In this document: piece after piece, positions 12,361 through 22,195 of the stretch
How the letters are laid out: the number at the start of each line of letters is the position of its first letter
How positions within the stretch are numbered: the first letter of the stretch is position 1
Assembly: GCA_020725265.1 (NCBI GenBank)
Contig: DYFK01000009.1
Coordinates: 54,778-118,777 of the forward strand
DNA from: Hydrogenophilus sp.
GTDB lineage: Bacteria; Pseudomonadota; Gammaproteobacteria; Burkholderiales; Thiobacillaceae
Direction of reading: 5' to 3'
Length of the DNA: 64,000 bases
The notes under the pieces: model-generated
Told to the model about the DNA's origin: nothing
Seen by the model: the letters and a program-made list of their open reading frames with translations, nothing else
Databases searched by the model: none
Translations under genes and position numbers: made by a program

Positions 12361-14874
12361 ATGACTGAAAACACGACGCCCTGCTTCCATTGCGGTGAAC
12401 CGGTTCCATCCGGCGCCGACTATCCGATCCGCTACCGCGAATCCCGCCAGCCCGACGCGCCGACCTTGATCAAGCCGGCCTGCTGCATCGGCTGCCAGGC
12501 GGTGGCGCAGACCATCATCGATTCCGGCAACGCCGACTATTATCGGTTGCGCACCGATCTGCCGAAAACGCCGGAAGCAGCGCTGGAAGAGCTCCGGAAT
12601 CTCAAGCTTTACGATCTGCCCGAGGTCCAGCAGAGCTTTGTGCGCGCCGAGGGCGAACAGCGCGAGGCCAGCTTGATCCTGGAGGGCATTGTTTGCGCCG
12701 CCTGTGTCTGGCTCAACGAACGGCATCTGCTGCGGATGCCGGGCGTGCTCGCCGCCGACATCAATTTTTCGACCAGGCGCGCGCGCGTGCGCTGGGACGA
12801 CAGCCGTATTCACCTGTCCGACATCCTCAAGGGCATCCAGGAGATCGGCTATCTGGCTTATCCGTTCGATACCGGCCGCCAGGAAGAGCTGTTCCGCAAG
12901 GAGCGCGAGACCGCGATCCGCCGGCTGGCCATCGCCGGTCTGGGCATGATGCAGGTGATGATGTACGCGGTGCCGGCCTATCTGGCCGGCGAGGGCGAGA
13001 TGACCGCCGACATCGAGGCGCTGATGCGTTTCGCCAGCCTGATCCTGACCACCCCGGTGGTGTTCTACTCGGCCTGGCCGTTCTTCCAGACCGCCTGGCG
13101 TGATCTCAAGGCGCGCCGCGTGGGCATGGACGTGCCGGTCGCGCTTGGTGTCGGCGCGGCTTACGTGGCCAGTATCTACGGCACCTTCACCGGCAGCGCC
13201 GAGGTCTACTTCGACGCGGTAGTGATGTTTGTCTTTTTCCTGCTCACCGGGCGGTTCCTGGAAATGAGCGCGCGCAAGCGCTCGGCCGAAGCGGCGGAAA
13301 GCCTGATCAAGCTGATTCCCGCCGCCGCCACGCGCCTGACCGGCTATCCGGCGACCCGCGACGAGGAGATGGTGGCGGCGGTCAAGCTGAGCGCTGGCGA
13401 TCACGTCCTGGTCGGCCCCGGCGACAGCTTTCCGGCCGATGGCGTCGTGGTCGAGGGACGTTCCAGCGTCGACGAGTCGCTGCTCACCGGCGAGTCGATG
13501 CCGGTGGCCAAGCATGCCGACAGCCCGGTGATCGGTGGCACCATCAATCTGGAAAGCCCGTTGGTGGTGCGGGTCGACAAGGTCGGCGGCGATACCGTGC
13601 TGTCCGGCATCGTCCGCCTGCTTGACCGCGCGCTTGCCGAGAAGCCCCGACTCGCCCAGATCGCCGACCGTGTCGCGGCCTGGTTCGTGTTGGTGCTGCT
13701 GATCGTCGCCGCGTTGGTGGCCGGTGCGTGGTATCTGGTCGATCCGTCGCGCGCGTTCTGGATCACGGTTTCCGTGCTGGTCGTCACCTGCCCTTGCGCG
13801 TTGGCCTTGGCCACGCCTGCCGCGCTGACCGCCGCGCTCGGCCGCATGACCCGCATGGGTCTGCTGTCCACGCGCGGTCACGCCCTGGAAACTCTGGCGC
13901 GCGCGACCGACTTCGTGTTCGACAAGACTGGCACCCTGACCACTGGCCGGTTCCGGCTGCTGGATGCCGAAATGTTACGTGGCGACCGTGCCCACGCGCT
14001 GGCCACCGCCCGCGCCCTTGAACAGGGCGCCACCCATCCGGTCGCCGCCGCGCTGCGCGAGGCGGCCGGCGAGGAGGACGGCGTGCCGGCGATGATGGCC
14101 GATCAACTGCATTACACGCCGGGTCGAGGCATCGCCGGCCAGATCGATGGTCGCGGCTACCGTCTGGGCGCGCCCGAATTCGTTGGCGCGGAGCCGGCGC
14201 CGGGCCGCTTCCCGCCCGGCCGCACCGTGGTCGGACTCGCGGACGAGGACGGCGTGCTGGCCTGGTTCGCACTCGGCGACGCGCCGCGCCCGCAGGCGCG
14301 CCAGCTGATCGCCGACCTGAAATCGCTTGGCGTGCGTCTGCACCTGTATTCCGGTGACCGAGCCGAAAACGTCGTCGCGCTGGCGCGGGAGCTGGGCATC
14401 GATGACGCCCGCGGCGAGATGTTGCCGGGCGACAAACTGGAGGCGGTACGCGCGTTGCAGGCGGCTGGCGCCGTCGTCGCGATGACCGGTGATGGTGTCA
14501 ACGATGCCCCGGTGCTCGCCCAGGCCCAGGTTTCCATTGCCGTCGATCAGGGCGCCGAGGCTGCGCAGGCGGCCGCCGACATGGTGCTGTTGTCGAGCGA
14601 GATCGGCCGATTGGCCGACGGCGTGCGCCTGGCGCGCAAGACCCAGGTGGTGATCCGCCAGAACCTGACCTGGTCGGCCAGTTACAACGGGCTGGCCATC
14701 CCCGCGGCCGCGCTCGGCTATGTGACCCCCTGGATGGCCGGCATCGGCATGTCGCTGTCTTCCCTGCTGGTAGTCCTGAATGCGATGCGATTGTCCCGCG
14801 ACGGTTCGCCGAGACCACGCCCCGGGGATCAGCCAGGCATACCCGGGTATGTCGAAGCCCATAAAGAATTTTGA
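12361..14874 (+). CDS. ccoI: Copper-transporting P1-type ATPase for cbb3 oxidase maturation
   Basis: CcoI (FixI) exports copper across the inner membrane to supply the CuB site of cytochrome cbb3. The 837-residue protein has an N-terminal cysteine-rich region (CFHCGE, then CCIGC at 41-45), a heavy-metal domain with CAAC (112-115), the membrane CPC motif (477-479), the phosphorylation motif DKTGT (from 521) and MTGDGVNDAPVLAQA. Here it lies upstream of ccoNOQP rather than behind ccoGH as in many genomes. ccoS follows after 55 bases. Confidence 0.95.
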   Translation: MTENTTPCFHCGEPVPSGADYPIRYRESRQPDAPTLIKPACCIGCQAVAQTIIDSGNADYYRLRTDLPKTPEAALEELRNLKLYDLPEVQQSFVRAEGEQREASLILEGIVCAACVWLNERHLLRMPGVLAADINFSTRRARVRWDDSRIHLSDILKGIQEIGYLAYPFDTGRQEELFRKERETAIRRLAIAGLGMMQVMMYAVPAYLAGEGEMTADIEALMRFASLILTTPVVFYSAWPFFQTAWRDLKARRVGMDVPVALGVGAAYVASIYGTFTGSAEVYFDAVVMFVFFLLTGRFLEMSARKRSAEAAESLIKLIPAAATRLTGYPATRDEEMVAAVKLSAGDHVLVGPGDSFPADGVVVEGRSSVDESLLTGESMPVAKHADSPVIGGTINLESPLVVRVDKVGGDTVLSGIVRLLDRALAEKPRLAQIADRVAAWFVLVLLIVAALVAGAWYLVDPSRAFWITVSVLVVTCPCALALATPAALTAALGRMTRMGLLSTRGHALETLARATDFVFDKTGTLTTGRFRLLDAEMLRGDRAHALATARALEQGATHPVAAALREAAGEEDGVPAMMADQLHYTPGRGIAGQIDGRGYRLGAPEFVGAEPAPGRFPPGRTVVGLADEDGVLAWFALGDAPRPQARQLIADLKSLGVRLHLYSGDRAENVVALARELGIDDARGEMLPGDKLEAVRALQAAGAVVAMTGDGVNDAPVLAQAQVSIAVDQGAEAAQAAADMVLLSSEIGRLADGVRLARKTQVVIRQNLTWSASYNGLAIPAAALGYVTPWMAGIGMSLSSLLVVLNAMRLSRDGSPRPRPGDQPGIPGYVEAHKEF

Positions 14875-14929
14875 TTGTCTACGCGACAGGGTGATCAATA
14901 CCATGCGCGCACTTGAATAAAGCCAGCTC

Positions 14930-15127
14930 ATGGACATCCTCTACTTGCTCATTCCACTCAGTCTGGTTTTCGTGGCGGTGATCGCCGTGGTTTTCCTCTG
15001 GGCGGTCAGAAGTGGGCAATTCGAAGATATGGAGGGACCCGCGCATCGCATCCTGCTTGATGATGATCTGGCCGTTCCCCCAGATAATCCAGCCACCGCC
15101 GATAAATCGGATAAATCTATCGATTGA
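14930..15127 (+). CDS. ccoS: cbb3-type cytochrome oxidase assembly protein CcoS
   Basis: A 65-residue single-span membrane protein starting MDILYLLIPLSLVFVAVI, the CcoS pattern, with the characteristic FLWAVRSGQFEDMEGPAHRIL after the membrane segment. It is needed for cofactor insertion into CcoN. It lies between ccoI and ccoN. Its TGA stop is part of the FNR-type box that precedes ccoN. Confidence 0.93.
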   Translation: MDILYLLIPLSLVFVAVIAVVFLWAVRSGQFEDMEGPAHRILLDDDLAVPPDNPATADKSDKSID

Positions 15128-15137
15128 CTTTGGTCAA
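15124..15137. promoter_or_regulatory. FNR/ANR-type box upstream of ccoNOQP
   Basis: TTGAC-TTTG-GTCAA is a symmetrical near-match to TTGAT-N4-ATCAA, one change in each half. Its centre lies 86 bases before the ccoN start. Anaerobic or micro-oxic induction of cbb3 by FNR/ANR is well known. The first half-site contains the ccoS stop codon. Confidence 0.75.
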
Positions 15138-15216
15138 GTGTCTTTTTAGGATTCGCACGTCGATTTTTCGGCGTTCGTTTTGTCAACCCAGCCTGTAACT
15201 GCTTAAGGAGACCCGT

Positions 15217-16647
15217 ATGGAAGCAACATACAACTACAAGGTCGTCCGGCAATTCGCCATCATGACAGTCGTATGGGGAATCGTCGGGATGCTGGTGGGC
15301 GTCATTCTGTCCGCTCAGCTCATCTGGCCAACGCTAACCGAAGCACTGGGCCCCCTGGCCCCGTATCTTTCTTACGGGCGCATCCGGCCGTTGCATACCA
15401 ATGCCGTGATTTTCGCGTTTGGCGGTTCCGCGCTGTTCGCCACTTCGCTCTATGTCGTGCAGCGTACCTGTCAGACCCGTCTGCTTTCCGACGGGCTCGC
15501 GGCGTTCGTGTTCTGGGGTTGGCAACTGGTCATCGTGCTCGCCGCCGTCACCCTGCCGCTGGGCATCACCACCAGCAAGGAGTACGCCGAGCTGGAGTGG
15601 CCGATCGACATCCTGATCGCCGTGGTCTGGGTGGCCTACGCGGTGCTGTTCTTCGGCACCATCATCAAGCGCAAGACCCAGCACATCTACGTGGCCAACT
15701 GGTTCTTCGGTGCCTATATCGTCACCATCGCGCTGCTGCACATCGTCAACAGCATGGAGTTTCCGGTCACCCTGACCAAGTCCTATTCCATGTATGCCGG
15801 CGTGCATGACGCCATGGTGCAGTGGTGGTACGGCCACAACGCGGTCGGTTTCTTCCTGACCACCGCTTTCCTCGGCATGATGTATTACTTCGTGCCCAAG
15901 CAGGCCGGTCGCCCGATCTTCTCCTACCGCCTGTCCATCGTCCATTTCTGGTCGCTGAACTTCATCTACATGTGGGCGGGGCCGCACCATCTGCTTTACA
16001 CCGCGCTGCCTGACTGGGCGCAGTCGCTGGGCATGGTGTTTTCGCTGATGCTGATCGCGCCGTCCTGGGGCGGCATGATGAACGGCATCATGACCCTGTC
16101 CGGTGCGTGGCACAAACTGCGTACCGATCCCATCCTGAAGTTCCTGATCACCGCGCTTTCCTTCTATGGCATGTCGACCTTCGAGGGGCCGATGATGTCC
16201 GTGAAGACCGTCAACGCGCTGTCGCACTACACCGAGTGGACCATCGGCCACGTGCATTCCGGCGCCCTCGGTTGGGTGGCGATGATCTCGATTGGTTCCC
16301 TGTACTACCTGATCCCGCGCCTGTTCGGTCGCGAGGAGATGTACAGCGTCAAGCTGATCAACACGCACTTCTGGATGTCGACCATCGGCGTCGTGCTGTA
16401 CATCGCCGCGCTCTGGATTGCTGGCGTCGCGCAAGGTCTGATGTGGCGCGCCACCAATGCCGACGGCACCCTGACCTACAGCTTCGCGCAGTCGGTCAAC
16501 GCCATGTATCCCTTCTATACGATCCGTCTGATCGGCGGCACCCTGTTCTTCGCGGGCATGCTGTTGATGGCGTACAACGTGTGGAAGACCGTCGCCGCGG
16601 GCAAGGCTGTCAATGACGCCCGTATTCCCGAAGCCGTCGCGGCCTAA
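15217..16647 (+). CDS. ccoN: cbb3-type cytochrome c oxidase subunit I
   Basis: CcoN is the catalytic haem-copper subunit of the high-affinity cbb3 oxidase. The 476-residue protein has about twelve membrane spans and the histidine motifs of the family: [10 protein letters not shown] (low-spin haem ligand), [11 protein letters not shown] (CuB ligand), [12 protein letters not shown] (CuB ligands) and [11 protein letters not shown] (haem ligands). A clean AAGGAG site precedes the ATG. First gene of ccoNOQP. It allows respiration at the nanomolar oxygen levels compatible with nitrogenase. Confidence 0.98.
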   Translation: MEATYNYKVVRQFAIMTVVWGIVGMLVGVILSAQLIWPTLTEALGPLAPYLSYGRIRPLHTNAVIFAFGGSALFATSLYVVQRTCQTRLLSDGLAAFVFWGWQLVIVLAAVTLPLGITTSKEYAELEWPIDILIAVVWVAYAVLFFGTIIKRKTQHIYVANWFFGAYIVTIALLHIVNSMEFPVTLTKSYSMYAGVHDAMVQWWYGHNAVGFFLTTAFLGMMYYFVPKQAGRPIFSYRLSIVHFWSLNFIYMWAGPHHLLYTALPDWAQSLGMVFSLMLIAPSWGGMMNGIMTLSGAWHKLRTDPILKFLITALSFYGMSTFEGPMMSVKTVNALSHYTEWTIGHVHSGALGWVAMISIGSLYYLIPRLFGREEMYSVKLINTHFWMSTIGVVLYIAALWIAGVAQGLMWRATNADGTLTYSFAQSVNAMYPFYTIRLIGGTLFFAGMLLMAYNVWKTVAAGKAVNDARIPEAVAA

Positions 16648-16665
16648 CGGACAAGGAGATCACGC

Positions 16666-17280
16666 ATGTTTTCGCACAAGACCCTTGAAAAGAACATCGG
16701 CTGGCTGATGGTGCTGACCTTCGTGGTCGTCTCCATCGGTGGTTTGGTCCAGATCGTGCCGCTGTTCTTCCAGAAGTCGACGACCGAGCCGATCGAGGGG
16801 CTCAAGCCTTACGACGCCCTGCAACTGACCGGTCGCGACATCTACATCCGGGAAGGCTGCTACACCTGCCATTCCCAGATGATCCGTCCGTTCCGCGCCG
16901 AGACCGAGCGCTATGGCCACTTCTCCGTCGCCGGCGAGTTCGTCTACGACCGTCCGTTCCAGTGGGGCTCCAAGCGTACCGGCCCGGACCTGCACCGGGT
17001 TGGTGGGCGCTATTCGGACGAATGGCACTACGTCCATCTGATGGATCCCCGTTCGGTCGTGCCTGAATCCAACATGCCGTCGTATTTCTGGCTTGCGGAT
17101 GCGCCGGCGGATGCTTCCACCATCCAGAAGAAGATGACCGTGCTCAAGAACTGGGCGGGCCATCCCTACACGGATGAGGAAATCGCCGAGGCCCCGGCCA
17201 TGCTGGAGGGCAAGACGGAGATGGACGCGTTGATCGCCTATCTCCAGGTTCTGGGTACTTCTGGTCCCAAGTCTAACTAA
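16666..17280 (+). CDS. ccoO: cbb3-type cytochrome c oxidase subunit II (monohaem)
   Basis: CcoO is a membrane-anchored monohaem cytochrome c that passes electrons to CcoN. The 204-residue protein has one N-terminal membrane anchor (residues 12-34), haem motif C65-Y-T-C68-H69 followed by SQMIRPF, and the methionine region ESNMPSY. It sits 18 bases after ccoN with an AAGGAG site. Confidence 0.97.
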   Translation: MFSHKTLEKNIGWLMVLTFVVVSIGGLVQIVPLFFQKSTTEPIEGLKPYDALQLTGRDIYIREGCYTCHSQMIRPFRAETERYGHFSVAGEFVYDRPFQWGSKRTGPDLHRVGGRYSDEWHYVHLMDPRSVVPESNMPSYFWLADAPADASTIQKKMTVLKNWAGHPYTDEEIAEAPAMLEGKTEMDALIAYLQVLGTSGPKSN

Positions 17281-17294
17281 CCGGACGAAGCGTG

Positions 17295-17456
17295 ATGGAT
17301 GCGGGTGTGCTCGGTTCCGTGGTGACCGTCGTCTTTTTCATACTTTTCGTGCTGATCATCCTGTGGGCCTTCCATCGGGGTAACAAGCAGAAATTTGACG
17401 ATGCCGCGAACCTCCCGTTCCGGGAGGACGCCGAGGACATCCGCAAGCCTGACTGA
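17295..17456 (+). CDS. ccoQ: cbb3-type oxidase small subunit CcoQ
   Basis: A 53-residue protein with one membrane span (VVTVVFFILFVLIILWAF) and a charged tail ending EDAEDIRKPD, as in CcoQ/FixQ. It lies exactly between ccoO and ccoP. CcoQ stabilises CcoP in the assembled complex. The ribosome site is weak (GAAG), suggesting coupling to ccoO translation, 14 bases upstream. Confidence 0.9.
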   Translation: MDAGVLGSVVTVVFFILFVLIILWAFHRGNKQKFDDAANLPFREDAEDIRKPD

Positions 17457-17470
17457 ACAAGGAGAGTTAC

Positions 17471-18466
17471 ATGATTGCAGGATACGCGGTACCCGACTTC
17501 GTCAGCGATTTCTGGCATTACTACATCGCTGCCTTCACCATTCTCGGCATTCTCTTTTCGCTCTGGATCCTGAAAAGCCAGACGACACAAAAGTTGGCGC
17601 CGGGACAGCAGGCTGAATTGATGCACCCGACCTGGGATGGCGATCTCCAGGAACTCAACAATCCGCTGCCGCGTTGGTGGATGTGGTTGTTCTATTTGCT
17701 GGTGGCATTCGGCATCGTCTACCTCGTTCTGTACCCGGGTGTCGGCAAGTTCGGTGGCGTCTGGAACTGGTCGTCGGCGGATGCCTATAAGCAGGAGCGC
17801 GAACGTATCGACGCGGAGTTCAACCGCGTGCTGGCGCCGTTCCTCGGCCAGGACGTCATGACGGTGGCAGCCAATCCCGAGGCGAACAAGATGGGCAAGA
17901 ACCTGTTCATGACCTATTGCTCGCAGTGTCACGGTGCCGATGCCAAGGGTGCCAAGGGCTTCCCGGATCTGACCGATGGCCTCTGGCTGTTCGGGGGTGA
18001 TCCGGATTCCATCCACGCCAGCATCGCCCAGGGCCGCGTCGCGGAGATGCCGGGGGGGCTGGCGGGCGACGAGCAGGGGGCGCGCGAGGTCGCCAACTAT
18101 GTTCTGGCCCTGGGTGGCAAGCCCCATGATGCTGGTCTGGCCGCCGTCGGCAAGGAAAAATACGCCGCTTGCGCGGGCTGTCACGGTGAGGATGGTACGG
18201 GCATGCCCGCTGCCGGCTTCCCGAACATCGTCGATGACGCTTGGCAATATGGTGGCACCGAGGCCGCGATCATCGAGAGTATCGTCAAGGGTCGGAAGGG
18301 TGGCATGCCGGCTCAGCTCGAAGCGCTGGGCGAGGCCAAGGTTCATCTGTTGACGGCTTACGTCTGGGGGCTGGGAGGCGGTCTCCGGCCCGCTCCGGCG
18401 CCGGTCGAGGAGGCGCCGATGGTGGAGTCGGCCGGCGAGGCCATGGAAGAGGGCGCGGCGCAATAA
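17471..18466 (+). CDS. ccoP: cbb3-type cytochrome c oxidase subunit III (dihaem)
   Basis: CcoP receives electrons from soluble c-type cytochromes. The 331-residue protein has two N-terminal membrane spans (about 14-34 and 69-88) separated by the WDGDLQELNNPLPRWW signature, then two periplasmic cytochrome domains with C150-S-Q-C153-H and C234-A-G-C237-H. The C-terminal tail is an Ala/Pro/Glu-rich extension. Last structural gene of the operon; hairpins follow. Confidence 0.98.
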   Translation: MIAGYAVPDFVSDFWHYYIAAFTILGILFSLWILKSQTTQKLAPGQQAELMHPTWDGDLQELNNPLPRWWMWLFYLLVAFGIVYLVLYPGVGKFGGVWNWSSADAYKQERERIDAEFNRVLAPFLGQDVMTVAANPEANKMGKNLFMTYCSQCHGADAKGAKGFPDLTDGLWLFGGDPDSIHASIAQGRVAEMPGGLAGDEQGAREVANYVLALGGKPHDAGLAAVGKEKYAACAGCHGEDGTGMPAAGFPNIVDDAWQYGGTEAAIIESIVKGRKGGMPAQLEALGEAKVHLLTAYVWGLGGGLRPAPAPVEEAPMVESAGEAMEEGAAQ

Positions 18467-18477
18467 TTGTGCTGCGT

Positions 18478-18538
18478 GGGACCGGCTTCCAGCCGGTCCC
18501 GGAAGGAATCCGGTTTGTGCCCAGACCGGATTCCTTCC
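18478..18538. repeat. Two abutting perfect hairpins between ccoP and ccoG
   Basis: GGGACCGGC (18478-18486) pairs with GCCGGTCCC (18492-18500). Directly abutting it, the 14-base arm 18501-18514 pairs perfectly with 18525-18538. No T-run follows. The pair looks like a REP-type intergenic element that could block 3' decay of ccoNOQP mRNA and set off ccoG expression; the function is inferred. Confidence 0.65.
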
Positions 18539-18614
18539 GGCAATATCCGAATGCTTTTGACGTGGCAAGTTTCATGTCGCGCCGGTAGTCGACGGAGTTA
18601 CAGAGAGAGTTAGC

Positions 18615-20039
18615 ATGACGGATCGTGGTCCCAATGAAATTCCCGTCCTTGGCAAGGATGGGGGCGAGCAAGAACAATCCCTGTACGCGGTTCACGAAAA
18701 AATCTATCCACGCGCCGTCTCCGGGGCCTTTAATAACTGGCGCGTCGCTCTGCTGTTATTCACACAGATCATTTTTTACGGTTTGCCGTGGCTGAGCTGG
18801 AATGATCGGCAGGCCGTGCTGTTCGATCTCGGCGCACGCAAGTTCTATCTGTTCGAACTGGTCTTCTGGCCTCAGGAATTTGTCTGGCTGGCCGCGTTGC
18901 TGATCATCTCGGCGTTGGCTCTGTTCCTGTTCACCGCCGTTGCGGGCCGTCTCTGGTGTGGCTATGCTTGCCCGCAAACCGTATATACCTTGCTGTTCAC
19001 ACAAGTCGAGCGCTGGTTCGAGGGTGACCATAACAAGCAGAAAAAACTGAATGACGCGCCCTGGGGCATGGAAAAGATCTTGCGCCGGGGCGGCAAGCAT
19101 GTTGCCTGGGTGGTGTTGGCGCTATGGACCGGTTTTACGTTCGTTGGGTATTTCACGCCTGTCGAGGTGCTTTGGCACGAAGTGATGGTCTGGGATCTCG
19201 GACCCTGGGAAACGTTCTGGATCTTTTTCTATGCGTTCGCGACCTGGGGTTTCGCTGGGTTCATGCGCGAACAGGTTTGCAAGTACATGTGCCCGTACGC
19301 GCGTTTTCAAAGCGTGATGTTCGACCCGGATACTCTGGTCATTACCTACGATTACCGGCGCGGGGAATCGCGTGGGCCGCGCAAGAAGGGCGCCGACTAC
19401 CGAGCCCGCGGCTTGGGCGACTGCGTTGATTGCGGTATTTGCGTCCAGGTCTGCCCGACCGGGATCGATATCCGTAACGGCCTGCAGTACATGTGCATCG
19501 GCTGCGCGGCTTGTATCGACGCGTGTGATCAGGTCATGGACAAGATGGGGTACCCCAAGGGACTGATTCGCTATTCCACGCAAAACGCGATCGACGGCAA
19601 GTATCCCGACAGCGAGATCGTCAAGCATGTCCTGAGGCCACGCACCTTGGTCTACACGGCATTGCTGTCAGCCATCCTGATCGCCTTCTTCTATACCTTG
19701 GCCCAGCGCGTGCCACTCCGGGTCGACGTCATCCGGGACCGTCTCACGCTCTCGCGTGAAGTCGAGAACGGAGAAATCGAGAACCTTTACCGCCTGCAGA
19801 TCATCAACATGGACGGCCGCCCACACCGTTACGTCATTTCCGCCGGCGGTATCGAGGGGTTGAAGGTTGCGAGTGGCGACAACGTCGAGATTCCGGCCTT
19901 GGGCACGACCGATGTGACCGTGACCCTGCGGGCGGCCCGCTCGGAGTTGAACCGACCGAGCCAGCCGGTGTACTTCAGGATCGAGGCCGAGGATGAGGCG
20001 AGGATCGCGCGTGAGGCGAAATCCAGCTTCCTTCGTTGA
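18615..20039 (+). CDS. ccoG: cbb3 oxidase accessory protein CcoG (polyferredoxin)
   Basis: CcoG (FixG/RdxA) is a membrane iron-sulfur protein that reduces Cu(II) for cbb3 biogenesis. The 474-residue protein has several N-terminal membrane spans, the GYACPQTVYT motif, two ferredoxin clusters (CVDCGICVQVCPTGID and CIGCAACIDACDQVM) and a C-terminal periplasmic Ig-like domain. It starts 148 bases after ccoP, past two hairpins, so it may have its own expression level. Confidence 0.95.
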   Translation: MTDRGPNEIPVLGKDGGEQEQSLYAVHEKIYPRAVSGAFNNWRVALLLFTQIIFYGLPWLSWNDRQAVLFDLGARKFYLFELVFWPQEFVWLAALLIISALALFLFTAVAGRLWCGYACPQTVYTLLFTQVERWFEGDHNKQKKLNDAPWGMEKILRRGGKHVAWVVLALWTGFTFVGYFTPVEVLWHEVMVWDLGPWETFWIFFYAFATWGFAGFMREQVCKYMCPYARFQSVMFDPDTLVITYDYRRGESRGPRKKGADYRARGLGDCVDCGICVQVCPTGIDIRNGLQYMCIGCAACIDACDQVMDKMGYPKGLIRYSTQNAIDGKYPDSEIVKHVLRPRTLVYTALLSAILIAFFYTLAQRVPLRVDVIRDRLTLSREVENGEIENLYRLQIINMDGRPHRYVISAGGIEGLKVASGDNVEIPALGTTDVTVTLRAARSELNRPSQPVYFRIEAEDEARIAREAKSSFLR

Positions 20040-20049
20040 ATGGAATGAA

Positions 20050-20574
20050 ATGACGATGTCGGAACACAACAGAGCCTGGTGGCGGGAACCGATGGTCTGG
20101 TTGATCGCGGGTTTGCCGGCAAGTGCTGTCGTCGCGGGCCTGGCGACGGTAATGATCGCTTCGCACAAGGCGGATAGCCTGGTCAGCGCGGATTATTCCA
20201 AGCAGGGCATGACCGTGGATCAGAATTCCGCCCGATACGACCTGGCGAAGACGCTCGGACTTTCCGCCGCCATGACCATGACGCCGGATGGCGAGGCGCG
20301 GGTCGAACTGACCGGTAATTCGGAGGTGCGGCCCGACCGCTTGAAGTTGACGTTCGTCCACCCGACGTTGGCCGATCAGGATGTCCTGGCCGAGTTCACG
20401 CGCGCCGAGTCGGATATCTATGTCGCGCGGATCGGAGATCGTGAGCTGGGGCGGCGTCAGTTGATACTGGAGCCCGAGGACGGTGTCTGGCGCCTCGCAG
20501 GAATTTTGGAACATGGCTGGGGCGGCACGGTTGCGTTGACCTCGGGGAATACGGATTCATCCACTCACCCGTAA
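20050..20574 (+). CDS. ccoH: cbb3 oxidase assembly protein CcoH/FixH
   Basis: A 174-residue protein with one N-terminal membrane span (EPMVWLIAGLPASAVVAGLATV) and a periplasmic FixH-type domain. CcoH is required for stable assembly of cbb3 oxidase. The ATG at 20050 lies 10 bases after the ccoG stop; a second ATG two codons later (20056) is also possible. The open frame runs back into ccoG, but the family start is here. Confidence 0.87.
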   Translation: MTMSEHNRAWWREPMVWLIAGLPASAVVAGLATVMIASHKADSLVSADYSKQGMTVDQNSARYDLAKTLGLSAAMTMTPDGEARVELTGNSEVRPDRLKLTFVHPTLADQDVLAEFTRAESDIYVARIGDRELGRRQLILEPEDGVWRLAGILEHGWGGTVALTSGNTDSSTHP

Positions 20575-20616
20575 GGGATTCATGCCCGTAAGGGTATTCA
20601 AGAAAGGAGCATGCAA

Positions 20617-20760
20617 ATGGACGTTGTTATGCAGGAACTCTTCAATACCCCGATTGGCCTTCTGAGCCTGTTCACCATCGGTTTCATCATCGCGATGGCG
20701 ATTTTCATTTTTGCGCGTGTGGTCAAGAACATGAATGAGGAAGAGCGCAAACCTCATTGA
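20617..20760 (+). CDS. DUF3149-family single-span membrane peptide
   Basis: A 47-residue peptide: a short amphipathic start (MDVVMQELFNTPIGLLS), one membrane span (LFTIGFIIAMAIFIFARVV) and a charged tail ending NMNEEERKPH. This matches the DUF3149 family, common beside respiratory genes in beta- and gammaproteobacteria and of unknown function. An ATG at 20611 is too close to the AAAGGAG site, so 20617 is chosen. It lies 42 bases behind ccoH and is likely co-transcribed. A role in cbb3 assembly or stability is a guess from position only. Confidence 0.8.
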   Translation: MDVVMQELFNTPIGLLSLFTIGFIIAMAIFIFARVVKNMNEEERKPH

Positions 20761-20766
20761 TCGAAA

Positions 20767-20799
20767 TGACCATGGGTGCCGTTTAGGTGCCCGTGGTCA
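20767..20799. terminator. Hairpin between convergent DUF3149 gene and fliI
   Basis: A 14-bp stem with three G-T pairs (20767-20780 with 20786-20799) and a five-base loop that contains the fliI stop codon. It lies between convergent genes and probably ends transcription from both sides, though T-runs are weak. Confidence 0.5.
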
Positions 20800-22195
20800 A
20801 TAAATCGGTCAGCTGAGTCCGGCTGGTCGAGTATTTCTCGATATCCAGAAAATCCTGGGCCAGGAAGCTCTCCATGCCGGGGTACAAGGCAATGGCCTCA
20901 TCCAGCAAGGTATCGTTGCCACGCGCGTAGGCGCCGATGGTGATGAGGTCGCGGCTGCGCTGGTAGCGCGCATAGAGGGCCTTGAAACGTCGAACCTGAT
21001 CGAGTTCCTCCTTGGTGAGCAAATCCGTGATGGCGCGGGAAATCGATGCCTCGATATCGATGGCGGGGTAATGGCCCTGATCGGCCAGTTGGCGCGACAG
21101 CACGATATGACCATCGAGAATCGCCCGGGCCGCATCCGCCACGGGGTCCTGCTGGTCATCTCCTTCCATGAGCACGGTATAGAAAGCCGTGATCGAGCCA
21201 CCACCTTCGCGGGCGTTGCCGGCGCGTTCAACCAATTGCGGTAACTTCGCGAAGACGGAAGGCGGATAGCCCTTGGTCGCCGGAGGCTCCCCGATCGCCA
21301 GCGCGATTTCCCGCTGCGCCTGGGCGTAGCGTGTCAGTGAATCCATGATCAGCAGGACATTAAGTCCTTGATCGCGGAAATGTTCGGCGATGGCCGTGGC
21401 GTAGGCCGCGCCATGAAGACGGAGCAGAGGGGGGGAGTCCGCGGGTGCGGCGACGACGGCGGCGCGGCGAAGTCCGTGCTCACCGAGGATGTTCTCGATG
21501 AAATCCTTGACTTCACGACCACGCTCTCCGATCAGCCCGACCACTACCACATCGGCCTCGGTGTAACGGGCCATCATGCCAAGCAGCATCGATTTGCCAA
21601 CACCACTGCCCGCGAACAGACCCATGCGTTGGCCTCGGCCCACGGTCAACAGTGCGTTGATGGCGCGCACACCGACATCAAGCGCGTGTTTGATTGGCGC
21701 CCGCTCCATGGGGTTGAGTGGGCGGGCATAGAGTGGGGCATGCGCCGTGGCTGTCAGCTCTCCTAGTCGATCCAGCGGCCTGCCCGCGCCATCGATCACC
21801 CGGCCGAGCAGTTCCGGTCCGACCGCGACCTGACGGACCCGATCCTCGACGCGACGATGCCGGTAATACGATTTGCCGATGCGTGGCGCCTCGAAACCGC
21901 AGTTGACCGATGTTTCCACGATCGCGCCCGGAGCCAGTCCGAAGATGTCCGTGGTGGGCATCAGATACAGTCTTTCTCCGGAGAAACCGACGACTTCCGC
22001 TTCGACTTCCTGGCCGCTGGCCAAGACGATCTGGCAGGACGTTCCGGTGGCCAGCTTCAGACCGGATGCTTCCATGATCAGGCCCGCAACCCGGGTCAGC
22101 CTGCCGCTGACCCGCCATGGCGATACATGAGTGACCGCGTCACGGCAATCGCGCAGATAGGACAACAGGGTTTCGACCGGCTTGCTCGCGCTCAT
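20783..22195 (-). CDS. fliI: Flagellar export ATPase FliI
   Basis: FliI is the F1-beta-like ATPase of the flagellar type III secretion system. The 470-residue protein has the Walker A motif [13 protein letters not shown], the Walker B region [14 protein letters not shown] and the export-ATPase signature [24 protein letters not shown]. The ATG at 22195 overlaps the fliH stop (ATGA), which shows coupling. The normal next gene, fliJ, does not follow: the operon ends here at a convergent boundary. Confidence 0.96.
   Translation of the reverse strand: MSASKPVETLLSYLRDCRDAVTHVSPWRVSGRLTRVAGLIMEASGLKLATGTSCQIVLASGQEVEAEVVGFSGERLYLMPTTDIFGLAPGAIVETSVNCGFEAPRIGKSYYRHRRVEDRVRQVAVGPELLGRVIDGAGRPLDRLGELTATAHAPLYARPLNPMERAPIKHALDVGVRAINALLTVGRGQRMGLFAGSGVGKSMLLGMMARYTEADVVVVGLIGERGREVKDFIENILGEHGLRRAAVVAAPADSPPLLRLHGAAYATAIAEHFRDQGLNVLLIMDSLTRYAQAQREIALAIGEPPATKGYPPSVFAKLPQLVERAGNAREGGGSITAFYTVLMEGDDQQDPVADAARAILDGHIVLSRQLADQGHYPAIDIEASISRAITDLLTKEELDQVRRFKALYARYQRSRDLITIGAYARGNDTLLDEAIALYPGMESFLAQDFLDIEKYSTSRTQLTDLLTTGT

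Noticed and set aside
11437-13881. Long minus-strand frame opposite rsmA and ccoI
   Set aside because: Arg/Gly/His-rich shadow product across two well-identified plus-strand genes.
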